9,154 bases of DNA. It comes from a bacterium 42_11 (lineage in GTDB: Bacteria > Synergistota > GBS-1). Shown piece by piece: positions 1-5,541 of this stretch (positions within the stretch are counted from its first letter, which is position 1; each line of letters opens with the position of its first letter). Under the pieces are notes generated by a model. That model was not told where the DNA came from. It ran no database searches and worked only from the letters and a program-made list of their open reading frames with translations. The translations under genes were made by a program, and so were the position numbers. The stretch is from positions 1-9,154 of the forward strand of contig LGFB01000039.1 in assembly GCA_001508835.1 (NCBI GenBank). Reading direction: 5' to 3'.

Positions 1-79
<79 letters not shown>

Positions 80-144
80 ATACCTGAGCAAAGGTGCCCG
101 CGTGATGCCTTATGCTCTTTTCAAGGTGCCTCTCACCAAAGGCA
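80..144 (-). other. rRNA operon leader (5' external transcribed spacer)
   Basis: This is the stretch between the predicted transcription start (about 143-145) and the mature 16S end. A small hairpin lies near the start of the transcript: TGCCT (complement of 140-144) pairs with AGGCA (complement of 127-131) around an 8-base loop. A second short pairing, ACCT with AGGT, occurs closer to the 16S end. I see no clear boxA antitermination motif on the transcribed strand. Leaders of this kind normally hold processing and antitermination signals, but none can be assigned confidently here. Confidence 0.6.
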
Positions 145-150
145 AAGCCT

Positions 151-179
151 ATTCTACCAGCCAAAGTAGGCAATGTCAA
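151..179 (-). promoter_or_regulatory. rRNA promoter, sigma-70/A type
   Basis: On the - strand there is a perfect -35 box TTGACA (complement of 174-179), a 17-base spacer, and a -10 box TAGAAT (complement of 151-156). This is near-ideal for a housekeeping sigma factor. The DNA just upstream of the -35 (complement of about 185-206) is AT-rich and could act as an UP element, as in other rRNA promoters. The predicted start is near base 144, giving a leader of roughly 65 bases. The position directly before the 16S gene makes the assignment strong. Confidence 0.9.
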
Positions 180-218
180 TGGGTCTTATTCTTTAGAAAA
201 TAGAACCATAACCGCCGT

Positions 219-767
219 TTAAGACTGTTTTTTCATCTTTTCCTCTAAAAGCTTTAACTCTCTTTCAAAAGCTTTAAATACCTCTTCTGTATAAAGAACA
301 AATATGATCTCCTCAAGATTCGTATTCTCCGTCTCGGTCAGATAAAGCCTTACTTCATCGAGCATGGCTTTAGCGCATCTATCAAAGGGGAATCCCCCCA
401 CACCTGTGCCGAAAGCGGGAAAGGCTATGCTCCTTAGGGAAAGCTCATCAGCCCTGAGCAAGGAATTATATGTGGCTTCTCTTATCATTCTTTCGCTCGT
501 CTTTAAGTCCTGTCCCATAACGGCTGCATGAATAACATATTTGGCCTTAAGTTTACCCGCCTTAGTAACTATGGCCTCTCCTATCGGGATTGGCCCCTTG
601 GAAACCGCCTCTCGCTCGATCTCCTCTCCTCCCCTCTTCTTTATAGCGCCCGCTACCCCCGCTCCCATCCAAAGATGATTATTGGCAGCATTGACTATCG
701 CATCTACCTCTAAATCCGTTATATCTCCCTTCTGCAACCTTATGACCGCCTTACCTATCTTAAGCAA
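219..767 (-). CDS. Macro-domain protein (ADP-ribose binding or hydrolysing)
   Basis: The 182-residue product is a single macro domain (COG2110 type). Visible motifs are GDI (14-16), where the Asp usually contacts adenine, NAANN (26-30), the loop GAGVAGAI (35-42), and FGTGVGGFP (119-127), which forms the diphosphate loop. Family members bind ADP-ribose, and some hydrolyse ADP-ribose-1''-phosphate, O-acetyl-ADP-ribose or ADP-ribosylated targets. Which of these applies cannot be read from sequence. It is cytoplasmic, with no signal peptide. The start is TTG (complement of 765-767), supported by a strong Shine-Dalgarno AAGGAGG (complement of 777-783) nine bases upstream, inside the end of the phosphodiesterase gene. 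The two genes overlap by 8 bases, which suggests translational coupling. It is the last gene before the rRNA promoter, 40 bases from its -35. The C-terminus (about 165-182) is a charged Lys/Glu helix. Confidence 0.92.
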   Translation of the reverse strand: MLKIGKAVIRLQKGDITDLEVDAIVNAANNHLWMGAGVAGAIKKRGGEEIEREAVSKGPIPIGEAIVTKAGKLKAKYVIHAAVMGQDLKTSERMIREATYNSLLRADELSLRSIAFPAFGTGVGGFPFDRCAKAMLDEVRLYLTETENTNLEEIIFVLYTEEVFKAFERELKLLEEKMKKQS

Positions 768-1314
768 GGATGTTCACCTCCTTCAAGACCTTTCCGTCAG
801 GGAGAGAAAGGAGCTTAAGAACACTTCCTTCAATTAATCCCACGGTCGGTCCCTCTTCCCCCTTTGGCAAGCTCGGAGAGCCCGGATTGAAAAACCATAT
901 GCCGTTTTTTCTTTCCAAATTAACCCTGTGAGTATGCCCGCTAACCACAAGCCTGACACCAAGCTTACTGGCAAACTTCATAACTTCTTCCTCGGAAAAG
1001 GCATGCCCGTGATGGACAAAAACCCTATACCCTCCCAAATCGTAAACCACATAGGGGCTTAGAATCGGAAAATCTATTGCCAACTGGTCAACATCTGCAT
1101 CGCAGTTTCCCCGAGCCACTAAAAAGGGAACTTCCAAGGAGTTTATGGCTTGCGCCAGAGCCTTTGGGTCATGCCTCTCAGGAAAGGGATTCCTCGGACC
1201 ATGGTATAAAATGTCACCCGCATGAAGGATTAAATCTATCCCGCCAAATAGCTTTAAGCTGTCCTCCCATGCTTTAAGCCCTCCATGTGTATCACTTAAA
1301 ACTCCAACCCTCAT
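760..1314 (-). CDS. yfcE: YfcE/MJ0936-type metallophosphoesterase (phosphodiesterase)
   Basis: The 184-residue cytoplasmic calcineurin-like phosphodiesterase is the same length as E. coli YfcE. The dinuclear metal-site motifs appear in order: SDTHG with D8 and H10, HAGD with D34, RGNCD with N70, HHGH (101-104), and SGHTHR with H127 and H129. The signatures HGPRNPFPE (38-46) and RGNCDADVDQ (68-77) match the YfcE branch closely as I remember it. Known members cleave artificial phosphodiesters with Mn2+; the physiological substrate is unsettled. The start is ATG (complement of 1312-1314), preceded by a GGGGGTGA Shine-Dalgarno. It overlaps the upstream zinc-ribbon gene by 4 bases (ATGA) and the downstream macro-domain gene by 8 bases, so the three are almost certainly cotranscribed. 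A link between a phosphodiesterase and an ADP-ribose-binding protein in nucleotide or ADP-ribose turnover is plausible but is inference. Confidence 0.94.
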   Translation of the reverse strand: MRVGVLSDTHGGLKAWEDSLKLFGGIDLILHAGDILYHGPRNPFPERHDPKALAQAINSLEVPFLVARGNCDADVDQLAIDFPILSPYVVYDLGGYRVFVHHGHAFSEEEVMKFASKLGVRLVVSGHTHRVNLERKNGIWFFNPGSPSLPKGEEGPTVGLIEGSVLKLLSLPDGKVLKEVNILA

Positions 1315-1499
1315 TCTCTCACCCCCTTTACCTCGCTAAGGGGAATTGCCTTCCCCACCAATAGGACGGGAATCCCATCGTCTATGGGATAGGCCAATTT
1401 ACATTTTTTACATATATAGAACCTTTCCTCAGGTTCAAGTTCCAAATCCCCCTTACATTTAGGACAGGCTATTAATTTAAGAAGCTCTTTTAAATCCAC
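1311..1499 (-). CDS. Trm112/YcaR (UPF0434) family small zinc-ribbon protein
   Basis: The 62-residue product is typical of the YcaR/Trm112-like family (about 60 residues). Two CxxC pairs, C12-P-K-C15 and C30-K-K-C33, would bind one zinc. They are followed by the hallmark AYPIDDGIPVLL (36-47). Relatives act as small partner or stabilising proteins; eukaryotic and archaeal Trm112 activates several methyltransferases of tRNA, rRNA and release factors, while the role of bacterial copies is unclear. No methyltransferase is visible in the window. The start is GTG (complement of 1497-1499), with GAGGTG just upstream at a usual spacing. The nearby ATG at the complement of about 1505-1507 is in another frame that closes quickly. 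The gene lies 32 bases after corA and overlaps yfcE by 4 bases. Confidence 0.9.
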   Translation of the reverse strand: MDLKELLKLIACPKCKGDLELEPEERFYICKKCKLAYPIDDGIPVLLVGKAIPLSEVKGVRE

Positions 1500-1531
1500 A
1501 GAACATCACCTCATATTTAATTTTATCAGAT

Positions 1532-2587
1532 TTACAGCCATTTCTTCCTTCTGAAGTAAATAATCATGCCCAAGGATATTATGAGCATCGCGATAAGTAC
1601 CACGGGATATCCCCATCTCCACTTCAGTTCAGGCATATATTCAAAATTCATCCCATATATCCCAGCTATGAAAGTAATGGGCATGAATATCGTAGCAATA
1701 ATCGTTAAGACTTTCATAACTTCGTTCATCTTATTGCTAACGCTGGAAAGGTATACATCCAGTAAGCCTCCAGTGGTTTCCCTTAAGCTCTCTATGATTT
1801 CTATAACCTGAATAATATGGTCGTATACATCTCTCAGATAGGGTATCGTTTCTTCTTTTATAAGGTCTGGCTTTTCCTTATAGAGGAGGTTTAATATCTC
1901 CCTTAAAGGCCATATGGACCTCCTCAGCTCTATAAGATTCCTCTTCAATTCATGAATCTTGTGGACTGTGCCGCTTGCTGGAGAGCCTATAACTTCACCC
2001 TCAAGCTCTTCTATTTCATCACCAAGCTTTTCAAGCATATAGAAATAATTATCCACCAAAACATCGATCAAAGCATAAAATAGGTAATCGGGGCCTCTTT
2101 TTCTAATAATCCCCTTATTGGACCTGATTCTACCCCTAACGGGATCAAAGAGGTCTCCCCTTTTCTCCTGAAAGGTAAGGACAAACTTTTGACCCAGAAT
2201 AACGCTAATATGTTCCGACTCTATTTTGCGAAGCTCCGGGTTATAGGTTAACATCTTTAATACCAAGAATATATAATCATCAAAAAACTCTACCTTAGGC
2301 CTTTGAGTTACATTAAGGATGTCTTCAAGAACCAAGGGATGAAGGTTGAGATGCTCTCCCACCTTTCGGATAGCTTCCGTATTATGTAATCCAATTACGT
2401 TTATCCAGGTAACCGCTCCCTTCTCTATGAGGGGAAGGCAATCCTCTATCTTTCCCGTTTTAAGTTCTTTTACCTTTTCGGCATCGTAATCTATAACTTC
2501 AATTTCAAAGTCCTCCACGTGCCTTCCCGTATAAACAAGCGTGCCTGGCGGTAACCCCCTTTTGACAGAAAAACTCCCCTTCTTCAT
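1532..2587 (-). CDS. corA: CorA magnesium/cobalt channel, Thermotoga-like
   Basis: The product is 351 residues when started at the ATG (complement of 2585-2587). It is an inner-membrane homopentameric Mg2+/Co2+ channel: a large cytoplasmic N-terminal domain (about 1-250), a long stalk helix, then two C-terminal membrane helices. The first ends in the universal YGMN selectivity motif (GMN about residues 312-314), the second is the hydrophobic stretch near 327-344, and the tail is basic (RRKKWL). Long stretches, for example PLVLEDILNV and the block around the first membrane helix, match T. maritima CorA as I remember it, including the total length of 351. A GTG immediately before the ATG would add one residue. 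I prefer ATG for its length match and its position after GGGGGTGAG. It is the first gene of the leftward set, 32 bases ahead of the zinc-ribbon gene, and diverges from korA. Confidence 0.96.
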   Translation of the reverse strand: MKKGSFSVKRGLPPGTLVYTGRHVEDFEIEVIDYDAEKVKELKTGKIEDCLPLIEKGAVTWINVIGLHNTEAIRKVGEHLNLHPLVLEDILNVTQRPKVEFFDDYIFLVLKMLTYNPELRKIESEHISVILGQKFVLTFQEKRGDLFDPVRGRIRSNKGIIRKRGPDYLFYALIDVLVDNYFYMLEKLGDEIEELEGEVIGSPASGTVHKIHELKRNLIELRRSIWPLREILNLLYKEKPDLIKEETIPYLRDVYDHIIQVIEIIESLRETTGGLLDVYLSSVSNKMNEVMKVLTIIATIFMPITFIAGIYGMNFEYMPELKWRWGYPVVLIAMLIISLGMIIYFRRKKWL

Positions 2588-2612
2588 CACCTCACCCCCA
2601 TTCTACAAAAAT

Positions 2613-2640
2613 GTTATATCTTAAAGAAGGCATATTCAAG
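2613..2640 (-). promoter_or_regulatory. Candidate corA promoter
   Basis: On the - strand a -10-like TATAAC (complement of 2613-2618) lies 15-16 bases from a -35-like TTGAAT or CTTGAA (complement of 2634-2639 or 2635-2640). The start would be near 2606, giving a leader of about 20 bases. A second weaker option uses TTGACC (complement of 2651-2656) with a poor -10. The -10 is good but the -35 and spacing are not ideal, so this is tentative. Confidence 0.4.
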
Positions 2641-2668
2641 AAGGTAAAAGGGTCAACTTTTCCACCTT
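2641..2668. repeat. Imperfect palindrome in the corA/korA divergent region
   Basis: AAGGTAAAAG (2641-2650) pairs with CTTTTCCACCTT (2657-2668) as ten base pairs interrupted by a two-base CC bulge, around the 6-base centre GGTCAA. It sits directly upstream of the candidate corA -35 and about 25 bases upstream of the candidate korA -10, a place where a regulator could act on both. No T-run follows on either strand, so it is not a terminator. Operator function is inference. Confidence 0.4.
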
Positions 2669-2691
2669 CTCTTTATAAAGGAACCTTAAAA

Positions 2692-2700
2692 TGATAAAAT
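2692..2700 (+). promoter_or_regulatory. Candidate extended -10 promoter for korAB
   Basis: TGATAAAAT is an extended -10 element (TG, one base, TAAAAT at 2695-2700). The -35 position (about 2672-2677, TTTATA) is weak, which an extended -10 can tolerate. The predicted start is near 2707, giving korA a leader of about 148 bases that contains the small ORF at 2711. It has the same form as the element before marC (TGGTAAAAT). Confidence 0.4.
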
Positions 2701-2710
2701 TAAATCAAGC

Positions 2711-2818
2711 ATGAAAGAATTAAGAGATGAAAACTTTTTCAAAAGGCCAGCATGGTTAAACTTACCTTTTGATGAACCTGTGGTATCAGCCTCAAAGGAA
2801 ATTAAAAAAGAGGGGTAA
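2711..2818 (+). CDS. Possible 35-codon leader ORF before korA (unrecognised)
   Basis: An ATG at 2711 opens a 35-codon frame ending in TAA at 2816-2818, 36 bases before korA. The peptide is charged, with a middle segment RPAWLNLPFDEP, and looks more protein-like than random AT-rich translation. I do not recognise a family. There is no Shine-Dalgarno before the ATG, but the predicted transcription start is only about four bases upstream, so near-leaderless translation is possible. The frame holds an 8-bp inverted repeat (TCAAAAGG 2739-2746 with CCTTTTGA 2765-2772, 18-base loop). There is no amino-acid run of the kind that drives attenuation. It could be a real small protein, a leader peptide, a remnant, or chance. 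Confidence 0.25.
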   Translation: MKELRDENFFKRPAWLNLPFDEPVVSASKEIKKEG

Positions 2819-2854
2819 CTCTAAAAAAACAAATAAAAGGAAGGGAGTGAAAAG

Positions 2855-4531
2855 ATGAAGGATATATGTATAGTCCTAAGCGGAGAAGCGGGACAGGGAA
2901 TACAAACCGTTGAATATGTCCTCACGCGAGTGCTTAAAAACTCTGGATTTCATATTTTCGCAACAAAGGAATACATGTCCCGTGTAAGGGGAGGAAACAA
3001 CACCACGGAAATCAGAATCTCATCGGAAAGGGTCAGGGCTTTCGTCGAGAAAATAGATATCTTAATCCCTCTGGGGAAAAACGCCACGGGAAGGTTAAGG
3101 GACCGCATAACGAGGGAAACCCTAATCATAGGAGAAGAGAGCTTTATCAAAGACGCAGGGGGAGAAAAAATAGAAGTTCCACTGCTTGAGATGGCGGAGA
3201 GAATAGGAAATAAGCTTTATGCAAATTCCGTAGCCATAGGCCTCGTTTCAGGCCTTCTTAAGGCCGATAGGGAAACCTTAAAGCTCCAAATTAGAAAGCA
3301 GTTCGAGGACAAAAAAGAAGAGGTTATCAAGCAGAATATCGATGCCGCATTGGAGGGATACAAAAGGGGAGAAGAGCTTTCAGGCAGGATAAAGGTAAGC
3401 CTAAAAAGGGATGACGCGGTTAAAAAAGAGTGTCTTTTAAACGGGGCAGAAGCGGTGGGACTCGGAGCCTTAGCGGGAGGGTGCAACTTCGTCTCTTCCT
3501 ATCCCATGTCTCCCTCCACATCTGTTTTAGTCTTTCTCGCGCAAAATAAAAGCGATTTTGGCATCGTCGTAGAACAGGCAGAAGATGAGATTGCCGCAAT
3601 GAACATGATTATAGGCGCCTGGTATGCAGGCGCAAGAGGACTTGTTACCACCTCAGGCGGAGGATTTGCTCTTATGGAAGAAGCCCTAAGCTTGGCTGGA
3701 ATGGTGGAATCCCCCGTGGTAATACACCTTGCCCAGAGACCGGGACCGGCGACAGGCCTTCCCACCAGAACCGAACAGGGAGATTTAAATTTGGTCCTTT
3801 ACGCGGGACATGGAGAGTTCCCAAGGGTAATTTACGCTCCCGGAAACATAGAAGAGGCCTTCTATTTAACCTATAAAGCGTTTAACGTGGCAGATAAATA
3901 TCAGGTTCCGGTTTTCATTCTGACAGACCAATATCTCGTGGATTCATTCTATAACCTTCCTCCCTTCAACTTAGACGACCTTAAAGTGGAAAAGCACATG
4001 GTTAAGACAGGCGAAGACTATATAAGATACAAGCTCACGGAAAACGGCATCTCTCCACGAGGCGTCCCAGGATACGGGGATGGATTAGTAAAGGTGGATA
4101 GCGATGAGCACGACGAATTCGGCCATATCACGGAAGACTTCACGACGAGGGTGAAGATGGTTGAAAAGAGACTAAAAAAGGGAGAGGAGCTAAAGAAGGA
4201 GGTCTTAAAGCCCAAGCTTATAGGAGACGAAAACTACAAGGTATTACTCGTAGCATGGGGATCCCCATTAGAGGTTATAAAAGAGGCTATTTCAGATATA
4301 AAAGAGGTAGCACTGCTTCACTTCTCACAGGTGTGGCCCATAGATAACTCCGTAGCGGAATACCTTAAAAGGGCTCAGAAGGTCATAGCCATAGAGGGTA
4401 ACGCCACAGGACAGTTTGCAAACCTTATAAAAGCGGTAACCGGCTTCGAGGTTAAGGAGAGAATACTTAAATACAGCGGTCTTCAGTTCTCCGTTGAAGA
4501 ATTGAGAAAGAAAATTGAAGGAGTGGTATAA
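2855..4531 (+). CDS. korA: 2-oxoacid:ferredoxin oxidoreductase, fused gamma-alpha subunit
   Basis: The 558-residue product joins two domains. Residues 1 to about 180 are the gamma domain, with GEAGQGI (10-16) and the YMSRVRGGNN block (40-49). From about 195 onward is the alpha domain, with the variant YPMSPST (216-222) of the usual YPITPST substrate-binding motif, the VEQAEDEIAA block near 239-248, TTSGGGF (265-271), RPGPATGLPTRTEQGD (295-310), and a C-terminal domain from about 455. With the beta subunit it oxidatively decarboxylates a 2-oxoacid to acyl-CoA and reduces ferredoxin, or runs in reverse. The fused layout is that of archaeal two-subunit and many anaerobe enzymes. 2-Oxoglutarate is the likeliest substrate, but pyruvate or branched-chain acids cannot be excluded. 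The start has GGGAG seven bases upstream. The stop abuts the korB start with no gap, implying coupling. Confidence 0.94.
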   Translation: MKDICIVLSGEAGQGIQTVEYVLTRVLKNSGFHIFATKEYMSRVRGGNNTTEIRISSERVRAFVEKIDILIPLGKNATGRLRDRITRETLIIGEESFIKDAGGEKIEVPLLEMAERIGNKLYANSVAIGLVSGLLKADRETLKLQIRKQFEDKKEEVIKQNIDAALEGYKRGEELSGRIKVSLKRDDAVKKECLLNGAEAVGLGALAGGCNFVSSYPMSPSTSVLVFLAQNKSDFGIVVEQAEDEIAAMNMIIGAWYAGARGLVTTSGGGFALMEEALSLAGMVESPVVIHLAQRPGPATGLPTRTEQGDLNLVLYAGHGEFPRVIYAPGNIEEAFYLTYKAFNVADKYQVPVFILTDQYLVDSFYNLPPFNLDDLKVEKHMVKTGEDYIRYKLTENGISPRGVPGYGDGLVKVDSDEHDEFGHITEDFTTRVKMVEKRLKKGEELKKEVLKPKLIGDENYKVLLVAWGSPLEVIKEAISDIKEVALLHFSQVWPIDNSVAEYLKRAQKVIAIEGNATGQFANLIKAVTGFEVKERILKYSGLQFSVEELRKKIEGVV

Positions 4532-5380
4532 ATGGATTTTGAGAGATACATCAGCAAGGATATAGCGTGGTGTCCCGGCTGTGGAAACTTTGGAATAAGG
4601 TTAGCCCTTATGAAAGCCCTCGAAGAGCTGAAATTCGATCCACGCATGGTAGTTATAGTTTCGGGCATAGGACAAGCTGCAAAGATGCCCCAATACATAG
4701 GGGTAAACATGTTCAATGGACTGCACGGTAGAGCCCTACCGGTTGCCACCGCAATCAAGGTAGCAAACCCAAACCTTCTGGTCATAGCGGAAAGCGGAGA
4801 TGGATGCATGTATGGTGAGGGAGGCAATCACTTCATACACACCATAAGAAGAAACCCCGATATAGTAAATATCGTTCACAACAACATGGTTTACGGGCTA
4901 ACGAAGGGACAGGCATCTCCAACAAGCGTAAAGGGGTTTAAAACGCCCGTTCAGACGGACGGCGTAATATTGGAACCCTTTAATCCCCTCGCCGTGGCCA
5001 TTGCCCTCGACGCCTCCTTCGTAGCAAGAACCTTCATAGGAGACATAGAGTTTACCAAGGAGATAATAAAGGAAGCCATAAGGCACAAAGGCTATGCCCT
5101 GGTGGACATACTTCAGCCATGCGTGAGCTTTAACAAGCTCAATACCTATGAGTGGTATAAGGAAAACACTTACTATCTTAAGGACCACGACCCAAGCGAT
5201 AAGGAATTAGCCTTTAAAAGGGCTACGGAAAGGGGTAAGCTCCCTTTAGGAATCCTATACGTAAATCATAACAAAGAGACCTTCGAGGAGTTAGCGAGAA
5301 AAGGAGACAAAAGGCCCCTCTATGAATACGAAGTAAACTTCGAAAAGATAAAGGAGATGATAAACCAAAAAACCTTATAA
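4532..5380 (+). CDS. korB: 2-oxoacid:ferredoxin oxidoreductase, beta subunit (TPP-binding)
   Basis: The 282-residue product is the catalytic thiamine-diphosphate subunit, partner of KorA. Motifs are WCPGCGNFG (13-21) with cluster cysteines C14 and C17; SGIGQAAK (44-51); [18 protein letters not shown] (63-80); the Mg/TPP motif [12 protein letters not shown] (89-100) completed by N117/N118 and [11 protein letters not shown] (121-131); and QPC (195-197) with cluster cysteine C197. In the crystallised Sulfolobus enzyme four cysteines hold a [4Fe-4S] cluster; here the third is Gln48. SGIGQAAK and GDGC occur, as I recall, in a recognised bacterial/thermophile subgroup, so this is probably a lineage feature and not damage. 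No separate ferredoxin (delta) subunit is encoded nearby, so a soluble ferredoxin is presumed to be the acceptor. Its ATG directly follows the korA TAA. A strong terminator begins 23 bases after the stop. Confidence 0.95.
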   Translation: MDFERYISKDIAWCPGCGNFGIRLALMKALEELKFDPRMVVIVSGIGQAAKMPQYIGVNMFNGLHGRALPVATAIKVANPNLLVIAESGDGCMYGEGGNHFIHTIRRNPDIVNIVHNNMVYGLTKGQASPTSVKGFKTPVQTDGVILEPFNPLAVAIALDASFVARTFIGDIEFTKEIIKEAIRHKGYALVDILQPCVSFNKLNTYEWYKENTYYLKDHDPSDKELAFKRATERGKLPLGILYVNHNKETFEELARKGDKRPLYEYEVNFEKIKEMINQKTL

Positions 5381-5403
5381 AACCGCTTTTTTAAAGAGAC
5401 ATC

Positions 5404-5446
5404 AAGGGACAGGTCTTTCAAAAAAAGACCTGTCCCTTTTGTTTTT
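5404..5446 (+). terminator. Strong intrinsic terminator after korB
   Basis: A perfect 15-bp stem (AAGGGACAGGTCTTT at 5404-5418 with its complement at 5424-5438) has a 5-base CAAAA loop and is followed by TTGTTTTT. There is no matching T-run on the opposite strand, so it works rightward only. It separates korAB from ppcA. The GGGACAGGTC core also resembles palindromes of repetitive extragenic elements seen in other genomes. Confidence 0.93.
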
Positions 5447-5472
5447 CCTTTAAAGAAAATAAGCTTAAACGC

Positions 5473-5501
5473 TTGACAAAGAAGATGTTAGCTAATAAAA
5501 T
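5473..5501 (+). promoter_or_regulatory. ppcA promoter
   Basis: There is a perfect -35 TTGACA (5473-5478), a 17-base spacer, and a -10 TAAAAT (5496-5501), with a predicted start near 5508 and a leader of about 34 bases. The right arm of the 13-bp inverted repeat (5500-5512) overlaps the -10 and the start site, so anything binding that arm would interfere with initiation. Confidence 0.85.
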
Positions 5502-5541
5502 GTCTCTTTAAATATACGCTTCTGGCAAGGGGTGGTCAAGC

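Larger units (their letters stand above)
5390..5512. repeat. 13-bp perfect inverted repeat bounding the korB-ppcA spacer
   Basis: TTTAAAGAGACAT (5390-5402) and ATGTCTCTTTAAA (5500-5512) are exact reverse complements, 97 bases apart. They enclose the korB terminator, and the right arm begins within the ppcA -10 box. The termini and 123-bp span resemble a small non-autonomous element. No direct target-site duplication directly abuts the arms, although CGCTT occurs near both ends. The repeat is real; its nature is unknown. Confidence 0.5.

Noticed and set aside
112..120. boxA-like TGCTCTTTT near the rRNA leader
   Set aside because: It lies on the + strand, while the rRNA is transcribed from the - strand, so it cannot act as an antitermination boxA for this operon.
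181..218. Terminator after the macro-domain gene
   Set aside because: Only very short AT dyads such as TTCT-AA-AGAA are present, with no stable stem followed by a T-run on the - strand.
2588..2590. GTG as corA start, one codon upstream of the ATG
   Set aside because: ATG gives the same length as Thermotoga CorA and better Shine-Dalgarno spacing; the difference is one residue and cannot be settled by sequence alone.
3217..3486. Open frame on the - strand inside korA (89 codons), and similar antisense frames inside korB, ppcA, corA, peroxiredoxin and marC
   Set aside because: They lie wholly within strongly supported genes on the opposite strand, have low-complexity Ser/Phe/Ile-rich translations, and have no ribosome-binding site or recognisable domain.
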